Origin: Gammaproteobacteria bacterium
GTDB lineage: Bacteria; Pseudomonadota; Gammaproteobacteria; Thiomicrospirales; Thiomicrospiraceae
Length of the DNA stretch: 11,349 nucleotides
Direction of reading: 5' to 3'
NCBI GenBank assembly: GCA_013153955.1
Contig: JAADDM010000096.1
Coordinates: 1 to 11,349 of the forward strand
In this document: positions 5,857-11,349 of the stretch, piece after piece
Layout of the letters: every line of letters begins with the position of its first letter
Position numbering within the stretch: the stretch's first letter is position 1
Made by a program: the position numbers and the translations under genes
The notes under the pieces: generated by a model
Told to the model about the DNA's origin: nothing
Seen by the model: only the letters and a program-made list of their open reading frames with translations
The model's database searches: none

Positions 5857-6891
5857 CTAAGCAGTGGCGGCTGAGTAGGATTGAGTCTTAGCAATAAACT
5901 CATTCAGTTTCTGTTGCGCCAGCCCTTCGGCAATCACTTTACACGCCAATACCACACCTGCGGCGTAGCTCTCCGCTAGGCCTGCAACATACAGCGAAGC
6001 CCCTGCGTTTAAGCAAACAATGTCTTTTGCTGCACAGGCTTCATTGGCAAACACGGCACGAATAATATTTAAACTCTCTTGCGCTGAGTTAACCGATAGA
6101 TCCGCTAAACTAGGATGATCCATATCATGCTCGGAAGGATCAATCGTCCACTGAGTCACCTCCCCATCTTTTAACTCCGCCACAGTGGTACAACTTGCGA
6201 TACTAATCTCATCTAAGCCATCATCAGCATGCACCACCATGACATGATTCGCCCCGAGTCGCTGCAATACTCTCGCAAACAACGTGGTCAGGCTTTTATC
6301 ATAAACCCCAATGACTTGGAAAGGTGCACCTGCCGGGTTAGTCAAAGGCCCAAGCATATTAAAAAGGGTGCGTACTCCCATCTCCTTACGTGCGCCAATC
6401 ACGTGGCGCATCGCACTGTGGTGTGCTTGCGCAAACATAAAGCCCACGCCTGTTTCATCAATACAGTCAGCGACCTGCTCTGGCGTTAAGCTTAAATCAA
6501 CACCTGCCGCTTCTAATACATCGGCACTGCCAGAGCTACTTGAGATAGAGCGATTACCATGCTTGGCCACCGTGCCCCCTGCGGCAGCGACCACAAAGGC
6601 GCAGGCGGTCGAGATATTAAAGGTATTTGCACCATCCCCACCCGTTCCACAGGTATCCACTAACTTACTTTTATCCTCCAACCGCACAGGGGTCGCCAGA
6701 CTTCGCATGACTTGAACAGCCGCAGTCACCTCTTCAAGCGTTTCACCTTTCATTCTTAATGCCGTTAGGATGGCGGCAATCTGAACAGGAGTGGCTTTGC
6801 CTGACATGAGCTTATGCATAACAGATTCCATCTGCTCAGACAGCAATTCACGACGATCTAATAAGTGCTCTAGTGCGGCTTTAAGTTCCAT
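5857..6891 (-). CDS. trpD: Anthranilate phosphoribosyltransferase
   Basis: 344 residues, the normal length for a stand-alone TrpD. It transfers the phosphoribosyl group of PRPP to anthranilate, the second step of the tryptophan branch. The PRPP/phosphate-binding segment VDTCGTGGDGANTFNIST (78-95) and KHGNRSISSSSGSADVLEA (110-128) are intact. So are the anthranilate-side segment MRHVIGARKEMGVRTLFNML (161-180) and the metal-binding ADDGLDEIS (222-230). Residues 1-65 are the helical N-terminal domain used for dimerisation. The ATG has GAAGGG 5 nt upstream. The gap to trpG is 150 nt, long for one operon, and contains hairpins. A 10-bp hairpin follows 12 nt after the stop. Confidence 0.97.
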   Translation of the reverse strand: MELKAALEHLLDRRELLSEQMESVMHKLMSGKATPVQIAAILTALRMKGETLEEVTAAVQVMRSLATPVRLEDKSKLVDTCGTGGDGANTFNISTACAFVVAAAGGTVAKHGNRSISSSSGSADVLEAAGVDLSLTPEQVADCIDETGVGFMFAQAHHSAMRHVIGARKEMGVRTLFNMLGPLTNPAGAPFQVIGVYDKSLTTLFARVLQRLGANHVMVVHADDGLDEISIASCTTVAELKDGEVTQWTIDPSEHDMDHPSLADLSVNSAQESLNIIRAVFANEACAAKDIVCLNAGASLYVAGLAESYAAGVVLACKVIAEGLAQQKLNEFIAKTQSYSAATA

Positions 6892-6925
6892 GACATCCCT
6901 TCTATAGGTTAATGTTTAAGTGCTG

Positions 6926-6943
6926 ATTTAGCCGGAGCTAAAT
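6926..6943 (-). other. Hairpin in the trpG-trpD gap
   Basis: ATTTAGC (6926-6932) and GCTAAAT (6937-6943) form a perfect 7-bp stem with a 4-nt loop in the 150-nt trpG-trpD spacer. No T-tract follows on the minus strand, so it is not a classical terminator. A 10-bp palindrome GCAAGCTTGC lies nearby at 6998-7007. The spacer shows no gene; the role of these structures is unknown. Confidence 0.4.
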
Positions 6944-7041
6944 GATCGCTAAGTGGTGGTTCATCATCTCATTCTATGCTGATGTAGCAGACGCTATGCA
7001 AGCTTGCTCAAGGCTTATACGCAAGCACTTTGGTGATACTT

Positions 7042-7632
7042 TTACTCTGAAGCGTGCTGCTCTAAAAAGTTTTTAAGCATATCATGCCCCTGCTCCGTTA
7101 GAATCGACTCGGGATGAAATTGCACCCCTTCAATCGGCAAGGTTTTATGACGAACACCCATAATTTCATCTAAGTTACCCTGTTCATCCTGCGTCCATGC
7201 TGTGATTTCCAGACAGTCAGGTAGGGTTTTCTGATCCAATACCAAAGAGTGATAACGCGTGGTGGTCACGGGGTTTGGCAGATTGGTAAACATACCTTGG
7301 TTGTTATGATAAACAGGTGAAGTTTTCCCATGCATAACCTGTTTCGCCCGTACCACATCCGCCCCAAATGCTTGACCGATACTCTGGTGTCCTAAACAAA
7401 CCCCCATCACCGGAATTTTGCCTGCAAAATGGGTGATGGCTTCAACTGAAACCCCTGCCTCTGTTGGCGTACAAGGCCCAGGGGAAATCACTAAATACTC
7501 TGGGTTTAAGGTTTCAATGGTCTCAATCGAAATCTGATCATTACGATACACATCAACATACTGCCCCAACTCGCCGAAATACTGCACGATGTTGTAGGTA
7601 AAAGAGTCGTAATTATCAATCATTAATAGCAT
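7042..7632 (-). CDS. trpG: Anthranilate synthase glutaminase component
   Basis: 196-residue class I glutamine amidotransferase. It supplies ammonia from glutamine to TrpE for anthranilate synthesis. The triad is visible: C79 in GVCLGHQSIG, with H173 and E175 in GVQFHPES. The oxyanion-hole segment PGPCTP (51-56) is also present. The same protein can serve p-aminobenzoate synthase (PabA) in many bacteria; its place directly after trpE makes TrpG the main role. Start: the frame opens at 7707, inside trpE, but the ATG at 7632 gives MLLMIDNYDSFTYN, the standard family N-terminus, leaving a 34-nt gap after the trpE stop. The Shine-Dalgarno is weak (GAGACC region). The 25 upstream residues are basic and unlike the family, so I exclude them. 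Confidence 0.95.
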   Translation of the reverse strand: MLLMIDNYDSFTYNIVQYFGELGQYVDVYRNDQISIETIETLNPEYLVISPGPCTPTEAGVSVEAITHFAGKIPVMGVCLGHQSIGQAFGADVVRAKQVMHGKTSPVYHNNQGMFTNLPNPVTTTRYHSLVLDQKTLPDCLEITAWTQDEQGNLDEIMGVRHKTLPIEGVQFHPESILTEQGHDMLKNFLEQHASE

Positions 7633-7666
7633 AGTATGGTCTCGGCTTCTTTTGCGCTTAATCGGC

Positions 7667-9172
7667 TTATTTATGGTTTGCTTGTGGATTGGCGGTTTGC
7701 AGGCCATTGGTCACAAACTCGGCCGCTTTAAAAATAGCACGCCCTTTATTCATAGTTTCATCCCACTCTAACTGCGGTACAGAGTCGGCCACAATACCTG
7801 CCCCAGCTTGTACAAATAGGGTGTTATCTTTAATCACTGCGGTACGAATGGCAATGGCGGTATCCATATTACCATGCCAGCCTAAATACCCGACTGCACC
7901 GGCATAAATGCCGCGTTTTACAGGCTCTAACTCATCAATAATTTCCATTGCGCGCACTTTTGGCGCACCCGACACCGTACCAGCAGGAAAGGTAGCGCGC
8001 AGTACATCCATGGCACTCATGCCTGGCTTAATCACACCATTCACATTTGAAACGATGTGCATAACGTGTGAATATCGCTCAACAATCATCTTCTCGGTTA
8101 ATTCAACCGAGCCAGTCTGAGCGATACGACCCACATCATTACGCCCTAAGTCGATGAGCATTAGATGCTCCGCCAACTCTTTTGGATCACTGAGTAAGTC
8201 TTTTTCAAGCTCAAGGTCTTTGGCCTCGGTTGCCCCCCGACGGCGCGTACCTGCAATGGGACGAACCGTGACCTGCTCATCTTCTAAACGCACCAGAATC
8301 TCAGGGGATGAGCCAACAATCTGCAGGTCATCCATGTCCATAAAGAACATATAAGGAGAGGGATTTAAATGGCGTAGCGCGCGATACAAGTCCATCGGTT
8401 CGTCTTCAAAGGGGACCGACATCTGCTGAGAAATCACAACCTGCATAGCATCGCCAGCGAGGATATACTCTTGAACTTTTTTAACCGCTTTTTTAAAGGC
8501 TTCTTCACCAAAGCTGGACTGGAAATCATCCTCTTGAATCTGTTTGGCACTTGGCTCATCTATCGGCATAGGCATCGGTTGAGCCAGTTTCTCAGACAGT
8601 TCATCTAACCTCGCCAAGGCAAGCGCTTCGCCATTAGGCTTGGTTAAATCGGCATGCACAATCACATGAACTTGACCACTGAGGTTGTCAAATACGACCA
8701 ACTCTTCCGAAACCAGCAGTTCAATATCGGGCGCACCAATGTCATCTTGTTCAGGCGTGCTTTTTTGTAGGCGTTCCTCTACATAACGAATGGTGTCATA
8801 GCCGAAATAGCCGACCAGCCCCCCACTAAACACAGGCATCCCTGAAGGCGAATAGACTTTAAACTGCTTTTGATAAGCTTCAATCCACGCTAAAGGATCA
8901 TCAGACACTTGGTGCTGAATGACTTGACCGTTGGTCACCTCTTTAATGTGATGACCGTTAATCAACAGGCGCGTTTGACAAGGTAGGCCAATAATGGAGT
9001 AACGTCCCCATTTCTCTCCGCCTTGAACCGATTCAAAAAGATAGGAGTAAGGGCCTTTGGCTAACTTATGGTACACACTTAACGGTGTATCGTAGTCAGA
9101 CAGGACCGTACGCATAACGGGAATACGGTTATAGCCCTGCGCGGCTAAATTGGCAAAGTGTGCATTGCTCAT
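7667..9172 (-). CDS. trpE: Anthranilate synthase component I
   Basis: 501-residue chorismate-using enzyme. With TrpG it makes anthranilate, the first committed step to tryptophan. The chorismate-binding C-terminal half shows IAGTRRRG (306-313), EHLMLIDLGRND (335-346), FPAGTVSGAPK (395-405) and GAGIVADS (457-464). The N-terminal half keeps YLFESVQGGEKWGRYSIIG (44-62); the LFES element corresponds to the LLES tryptophan-feedback site of enteric TrpE, so allosteric inhibition by tryptophan is likely. Start: the frame can open at a GTG (9214), but the ATG at 9172 gives MSNAHFANLAAQGYNRIPVM, of typical length, with AAGG about 10 nt upstream. A 46-codon ORF upstream ends with TGA overlapping this ATG (ATGA), suggesting coupled translation. 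Confidence 0.97.
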   Translation of the reverse strand: MSNAHFANLAAQGYNRIPVMRTVLSDYDTPLSVYHKLAKGPYSYLFESVQGGEKWGRYSIIGLPCQTRLLINGHHIKEVTNGQVIQHQVSDDPLAWIEAYQKQFKVYSPSGMPVFSGGLVGYFGYDTIRYVEERLQKSTPEQDDIGAPDIELLVSEELVVFDNLSGQVHVIVHADLTKPNGEALALARLDELSEKLAQPMPMPIDEPSAKQIQEDDFQSSFGEEAFKKAVKKVQEYILAGDAMQVVISQQMSVPFEDEPMDLYRALRHLNPSPYMFFMDMDDLQIVGSSPEILVRLEDEQVTVRPIAGTRRRGATEAKDLELEKDLLSDPKELAEHLMLIDLGRNDVGRIAQTGSVELTEKMIVERYSHVMHIVSNVNGVIKPGMSAMDVLRATFPAGTVSGAPKVRAMEIIDELEPVKRGIYAGAVGYLGWHGNMDTAIAIRTAVIKDNTLFVQAGAGIVADSVPQLEWDETMNKGRAIFKAAEFVTNGLQTANPQANHK

Positions 9173-9309
9173 TCTGTATCTGCCTTGCTTGATAATGGCT
9201 TGCGCGCTTTCCACTCTAAAAACTTAAAGAGGAGTGTGCGGCGAATGCCTGCGATAGAACACAATAACGGACGAAAAATCTCTAGTAATAATGCGATTAT
9301 GAATTTCAT
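9169..9309 (-). CDS. Small predicted membrane protein overlapping the trpE start (46 residues)
   Basis: The ORF starts at ATG 9309 and ends in TGA that overlaps the trpE ATG by 4 nt. Residues 2-21 (KFIIALLLEIFRPLLCSIAG) are hydrophobic enough for one membrane-spanning or membrane-lying helix. The remainder is basic (RRTLLFKF, EWKARK) with a short polar tail. The Shine-Dalgarno is weak (GAGAA about 12 nt upstream), and no better start exists before the in-frame stop. I do not recognise the family. It contains only one Trp codon, so it is not a classical trp leader peptide. Its 4-nt overlap with trpE is the main argument that it is real and cotranslated. It could also be chance. Confidence 0.45.
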   Translation of the reverse strand: MKFIIALLLEIFRPLLCSIAGIRRTLLFKFLEWKARKPLSSKADTE

Positions 9310-9353
9310 TTTTAGTACAAATTTCTCATTTAACCCAGCTGAATCATCTAAAT

Positions 9354-9401
9354 GAAAACAACCAGGCCTTTATGCCCCCCTTTCGGGGTATGGCTGTTTT
9401 C
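9354..9401 (-). terminator. Terminator-type hairpin between gph and the trpE unit
   Basis: An 11-bp outer stem (9354-9364 with 9391-9401, one G-U pair in the minus-strand RNA) encloses an inner CCCC-GAAA-GGGG stem-loop (9375-9388). On the minus strand it is followed by T-rich sequence (GTTTTCATTT). It fits a rho-independent terminator for gph. Because it also precedes trpE it might act as an attenuator, but no tandem-Trp leader peptide is visible. Confidence 0.7.
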
Positions 9402-9427
9402 ATTGGGCAAGTTCATCACCCAACTTT

Positions 9428-9453
9428 ACCGAGCACAGTCGCCTGTACTCGGT
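9428..9453 (-). other. Hairpin just after the gph stop
   Basis: ACCGAG (9428-9433) and CTCGGT (9448-9453) pair, extended inward by ACAG/CTGT around a 4-nt loop with one mismatch. No T-tract follows, so it is not a terminator by itself. It stands in series with the larger hairpin at 9354-9401 in the 155-nt gap between gph and the small ORF. Confidence 0.45.
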
Positions 9454-9464
9454 CTATCCTGTGC

Positions 9465-10148
9465 TTATTTAGCCACTAGGTAGTTAGGCAGTTCCATGAA
9501 TGAATCCATGACAACATCAGGATTGTAATCACGAATGTCTTCACCGTGGTTATAGCCGTATGTCATACAGAAGATATTAAACTCTGCGGCACGTGCAGCT
9601 TTTACATCAGAACGTGAATCGCCTAACATTAGGCAGTTCTTAGGGTTTGCACCCAGCTTGTCTGCGGCATGAAGTAACGGCATTGGATGCGGCTTCTTCT
9701 CTGCACAAGTATCACCCGACACAATGATTTCCATTAGGTCGTGTAGCTTTTTATTTTTTAGAAGCGGAATCGTAAATGCTTCTGCTTTGTTCGTAACACA
9801 TGCAACACGGTAGCCATTCTCTTTCATCCAAGCGATGCCTTCAAACACGCCGTCATAGACTGCTGAACGCTGAGAGTTGTTGTGCTTGTATAACTCTAAA
9901 AAGATTGGGTATGCACGATCCATTAAGTCTTGGTCAGGCATGCCTTCAACCGCATTCACCAACGCACGTTCAGTTAGGCGTTGAACACCGTTACCGACCC
10001 AGTTACGTACCGCATCAATACCGCGAACAGGCATATCTAACTGCTTCATCATCTCATCAACACAGTAGGCCAAATCAGGCACACTGTCGATTAAGGTACC
10101 ATCTAAATCAATTAGGATAAGCTCAGGTTTAATTTTTTCAAAACTCAT
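9465..10148 (-). CDS. gph: Phosphoglycolate phosphatase (HAD superfamily)
   Basis: 227 residues. It hydrolyses 2-phosphoglycolate, which arises from Rubisco oxygenation or DNA repair, to glycolate; it is cytoplasmic and Mg-dependent. All HAD motifs are present: I LIDLDGTLIDS (nucleophile D14, acid D16), II CVTNKA (T119), III AEKKPHP (K151/K152) and IV LGDSRSDVKAA (D177, D181). Residues ~22-90 form the helical cap of the Gph/PGP-like type. The ATG is preceded by AAGAG about 6 nt upstream. It follows rpe with a 215-nt gap containing the rpe terminator and a structured leader, so it may have its own promoter. rpe-gph-trpE is a conserved gammaproteobacterial order (from memory). Related HAD phosphatases overlap in substrate, so the exact substrate is inferred from family and context. 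Confidence 0.9.
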   Translation of the reverse strand: MSFEKIKPELILIDLDGTLIDSVPDLAYCVDEMMKQLDMPVRGIDAVRNWVGNGVQRLTERALVNAVEGMPDQDLMDRAYPIFLELYKHNNSQRSAVYDGVFEGIAWMKENGYRVACVTNKAEAFTIPLLKNKKLHDLMEIIVSGDTCAEKKPHPMPLLHAADKLGANPKNCLMLGDSRSDVKAARAAEFNIFCMTYGYNHGEDIRDYNPDVVMDSFMELPNYLVAK

Positions 10149-10167
10149 AATATTCTCTTTTATTTGG

Positions 10168-10210
10168 GTGGCTCAATCGGTTCAAAACAGAACCTCTGTT
10201 ATCGAGCCAC
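10168..10210 (-). promoter_or_regulatory. Structured 5' leader of gph with two competing inner hairpins
   Basis: GTGGCTC (10168-10174) pairs with GAGCCAC (10204-10210), extended to about 10 bp with one G-U. Inside it, GGTTC/GAACC (10179-10183, 10190-10194) competes with AACAGA/TCTGTT, which share bases. It ends 19 nt before the gph ATG. No T-tract follows, so it is not a terminator. It could be a translational control element; there is no match to a riboswitch I know. Confidence 0.4.
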
Positions 10211-10295
10211 GATTGCCAAACACACTTGTCATAGCGGGCTTAACAAAGGGATTTGGAGCAGTATTTTAAACGGCATTGTAAGCCGCCTTAAACAA

Positions 10296-10331
10296 CAAAA
10301 CGCCAGCATCCCATTAGAAGCCAGCGTTTTG
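10296..10331 (-). terminator. Rho-independent terminator of rpe
   Basis: CAAAACGC (10296-10303) pairs with GCGTTTTG (10324-10331), with a short GC/GC pairing inside the loop. On the minus strand it is followed by T-rich TTGTTT. It lies 32 nt beyond the rpe stop. Confidence 0.7.
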
Positions 10332-10363
10332 TCAGTTATCTACAGTGCCAAGGGCGCTAAAAC

Positions 10364-11068
10364 TTACGCTTTAGCAAGCTCGTCACGCATCTGCTGAATA
10401 ACTGTGTCATAACGGTGTGCATCAGACGCATTCGCCTTACCGAAAATACCTGAACCTGAAACGAAGGTATCGCACCCTGCTGCTGCAACTTCACGAATGT
10501 TCTCAACCTTAACACCGCCGTCAATTTCTAAACGGATATCACGTCCAGACGCGTCAATTAACTTACGCGCCATTTTTAGCTTCTCTAGTGCTTGAGGGAT
10601 AAATGACTGCCCACCAAATCCTGGATTAACTGACATGATTAAGATCATATCAATCTTATCCATTACGTGCTCTAGGTAATCTAGTGACGTTGCTGGGTTA
10701 AATACAAGCCCTGCTTTAAGCCCTGCATTTTTGATAAGACCTAGGTCTCCATCAATGTGCTCAGATGCTTCTGGGTGGAATGTAATGATATCAGCACCCG
10801 CAGAAGCGAAATCACCAATCACACGACTAACAGGCTTAACCATTAGGTGAACGTCAATAGGCGCTGCAACCCCTTCAGCGACCATAAAGTTCTTTAAAGA
10901 CTCACACACCAAAGGCCCGATGGTTAAGTTAGGTACGTAGTGGTTATCCATTACGTCAAAGTGAACAACATCTGCACCCGCTGCAATTACGTCTTTAACG
11001 TCTGTTCCTAACTGCGCAAAATCAGCAGATAAGATTGAAGGAGCGATCCAATTTTCTTTCTTAGCCAT
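10364..11068 (-). CDS. rpe: Ribulose-phosphate 3-epimerase
   Basis: 234-residue (beta/alpha)8 metal-dependent epimerase. It interconverts D-ribulose 5-phosphate and D-xylulose 5-phosphate in the pentose phosphate and, where present, Calvin cycles. Active-site elements are clear: APSILSADF (9-17), VVHFDVMDNHYVPNLTIGP (34-52, with H36, D38 and M40), IDVHLMV (H74), MSVNPGFGGQ (145-154) and LEIDGGV (180-186, D183). D38 and D183 are the expected acid/base pair. The ATG has AAGGTG about 7 nt upstream. A well-formed promoter lies about 50 nt upstream and a terminator follows the stop, so it can be a single-gene unit. Confidence 0.97.
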   Translation of the reverse strand: MAKKENWIAPSILSADFAQLGTDVKDVIAAGADVVHFDVMDNHYVPNLTIGPLVCESLKNFMVAEGVAAPIDVHLMVKPVSRVIGDFASAGADIITFHPEASEHIDGDLGLIKNAGLKAGLVFNPATSLDYLEHVMDKIDMILIMSVNPGFGGQSFIPQALEKLKMARKLIDASGRDIRLEIDGGVKVENIREVAAAGCDTFVSGSGIFGKANASDAHRYDTVIQQMRDELAKA

Positions 11069-11115
11069 GTGTAAACACCTTATATCAATTAATCGTTTAA
11101 AAAAATAATTCGAGC

Positions 11116-11144
11116 ATTTTACCAGTATCCTATAAAATGGGCAA
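11116..11144 (-). promoter_or_regulatory. Sigma70-type promoter for rpe
   Basis: On the minus strand TTGCCC (11144-11139) and TAAAAT (11121-11116) are spaced by exactly 17 nt, matching the -35/-10 consensus at 4 and 5 of 6 positions. The -10 ends 47 nt before the rpe ATG. A second -35-like TTGACC lies a little further upstream but has no equally good -10. Confidence 0.6.
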
Positions 11145-11275
11145 AGAAATGGTCAAAAAAGCGCAGATTGCCCTTGTTGTTATATGGGTTTTAGGCGAAA
11201 CTATTTTCTAAATACAGGCGTGTGTTAAAGCGCGTCTTTGAGTGCGAAATGTTTATTTAAGCGAGGCTAAATAAG

Positions 11276-11349
11276 ATGAATACAGTAGAACAGCCAGACG
11301 AGCGGCGCAGTTCAAGAGAGCTTGAAGAGTTTAACCCAGCCTCTCGACG
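11276..11349 (+). CDS. Start of an unidentified plus-strand gene (3' end outside window)
   Basis: An ATG at 11276 preceded by GAGG (spacing about 9 nt) opens a frame that stays open to the window edge: 24 complete codons, MNTVEQPDERRSSRELEEFN and onward. The N-terminus is polar and charged with no signal peptide. I do not recognise it from this length. It is divergent from rpe; the 207-nt gap between them holds the rpe promoter and nothing else identifiable. Confidence 0.5.
   Translation, partial: MNTVEQPDERRSSRELEEFNPASR

Noticed and set aside
7633..7707. Longer TrpG with 25 extra N-terminal residues
   Set aside because: The extension overlaps the end of trpE, is strongly basic and is unlike the family; MLLMIDNYDSF at 7632 is the normal start.
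9173..9214. Longer TrpE from a GTG at 9214
   Set aside because: The ATG at 9172 gives a typical N-terminus with a Shine-Dalgarno, and the upstream stretch is better explained by the 46-codon ORF in another frame.
9349..9417. 22-codon ORF (MNLPNENSHTPKGG...) running through the gph terminator hairpin on the minus strand
   Set aside because: Its sequence is dictated by the inverted repeat, and it has no recognisable product; the terminator reading is simpler.
9169..9464. Classical trp attenuator with a Trp-rich leader peptide, or a TrpR operator
   Set aside because: No tandem TGG codons occur in any minus-strand short ORF here. GTACTA near 9312-9317 resembles half of a TrpR site, but there is no matching second half.
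1..11349. CRISPR arrays, tRNA or rRNA genes, insertion sequences, replication origin
   Set aside because: No regularly spaced repeats, cloverleaf-like segments, transposase motifs or DnaA-box clusters were seen.

Overview
The window looks like chromosome from a gammaproteobacterium. The order rpe-gph-trpE and the run trpG-trpD-trpC followed by an OsmC-family gene are, from memory, arrangements seen in gammaproteobacteria such as Pseudomonas (where vfr/crp sits between trpC and the osmC-like gene). The proteins recall sulfur-oxidising Thiomicrospira/Hydrogenovibrio-type bacteria, but that is an impression and not a demonstrated assignment.

Layout. Positions 1-440 (+) hold the 3' end of bioA (biotin synthesis). 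Positions 560-1837 (+) encode an exported rhodanese/metallo-beta-lactamase-fold fusion whose usual first metal motif is rewritten. A strong bidirectional terminator at 1869-1896 separates these from everything else, which is on the minus strand. Read in the direction of transcription, from high to low coordinates, the minus strand holds: rpe, gph, a probable 46-codon small ORF overlapping the trpE start by 4 nt, trpE, trpG, trpD, a YbaN/DUF454 membrane protein, trpC, a type II restriction endonuclease, a cytosine-C5 methyltransferase, and an OsmC-family protein. At the far right a new plus-strand gene begins at 11276 and runs off the window.

How the genes fit together. trpE+trpG form anthranilate synthase, trpD makes phosphoribosylanthranilate, and trpC makes indole-3-glycerol phosphate; trpF and trpBA are not in the window. 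rpe and gph serve pentose-phosphate/Calvin-cycle metabolism and phosphoglycolate salvage.

The most notable structure is a complete restriction-modification pair wedged between trpC and osmC. The endonuclease ATG overlaps the trpC stop (TAATG), the methyltransferase start overlaps the endonuclease end, and no promoter is visible in front of either. The pair is much more AT-rich than the trp genes in hand-counted samples. The endonuclease resembles the Eco47II (GGNCC) family, and the methyltransferase carries an N-terminal helix-turn-helix that could regulate the locus. Restriction thus appears to be transcribed as the tail of a tryptophan operon. No CRISPR array, tRNA, rRNA, insertion sequence or replication origin was seen. 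No gene-free stretch exceeds 300 bases.
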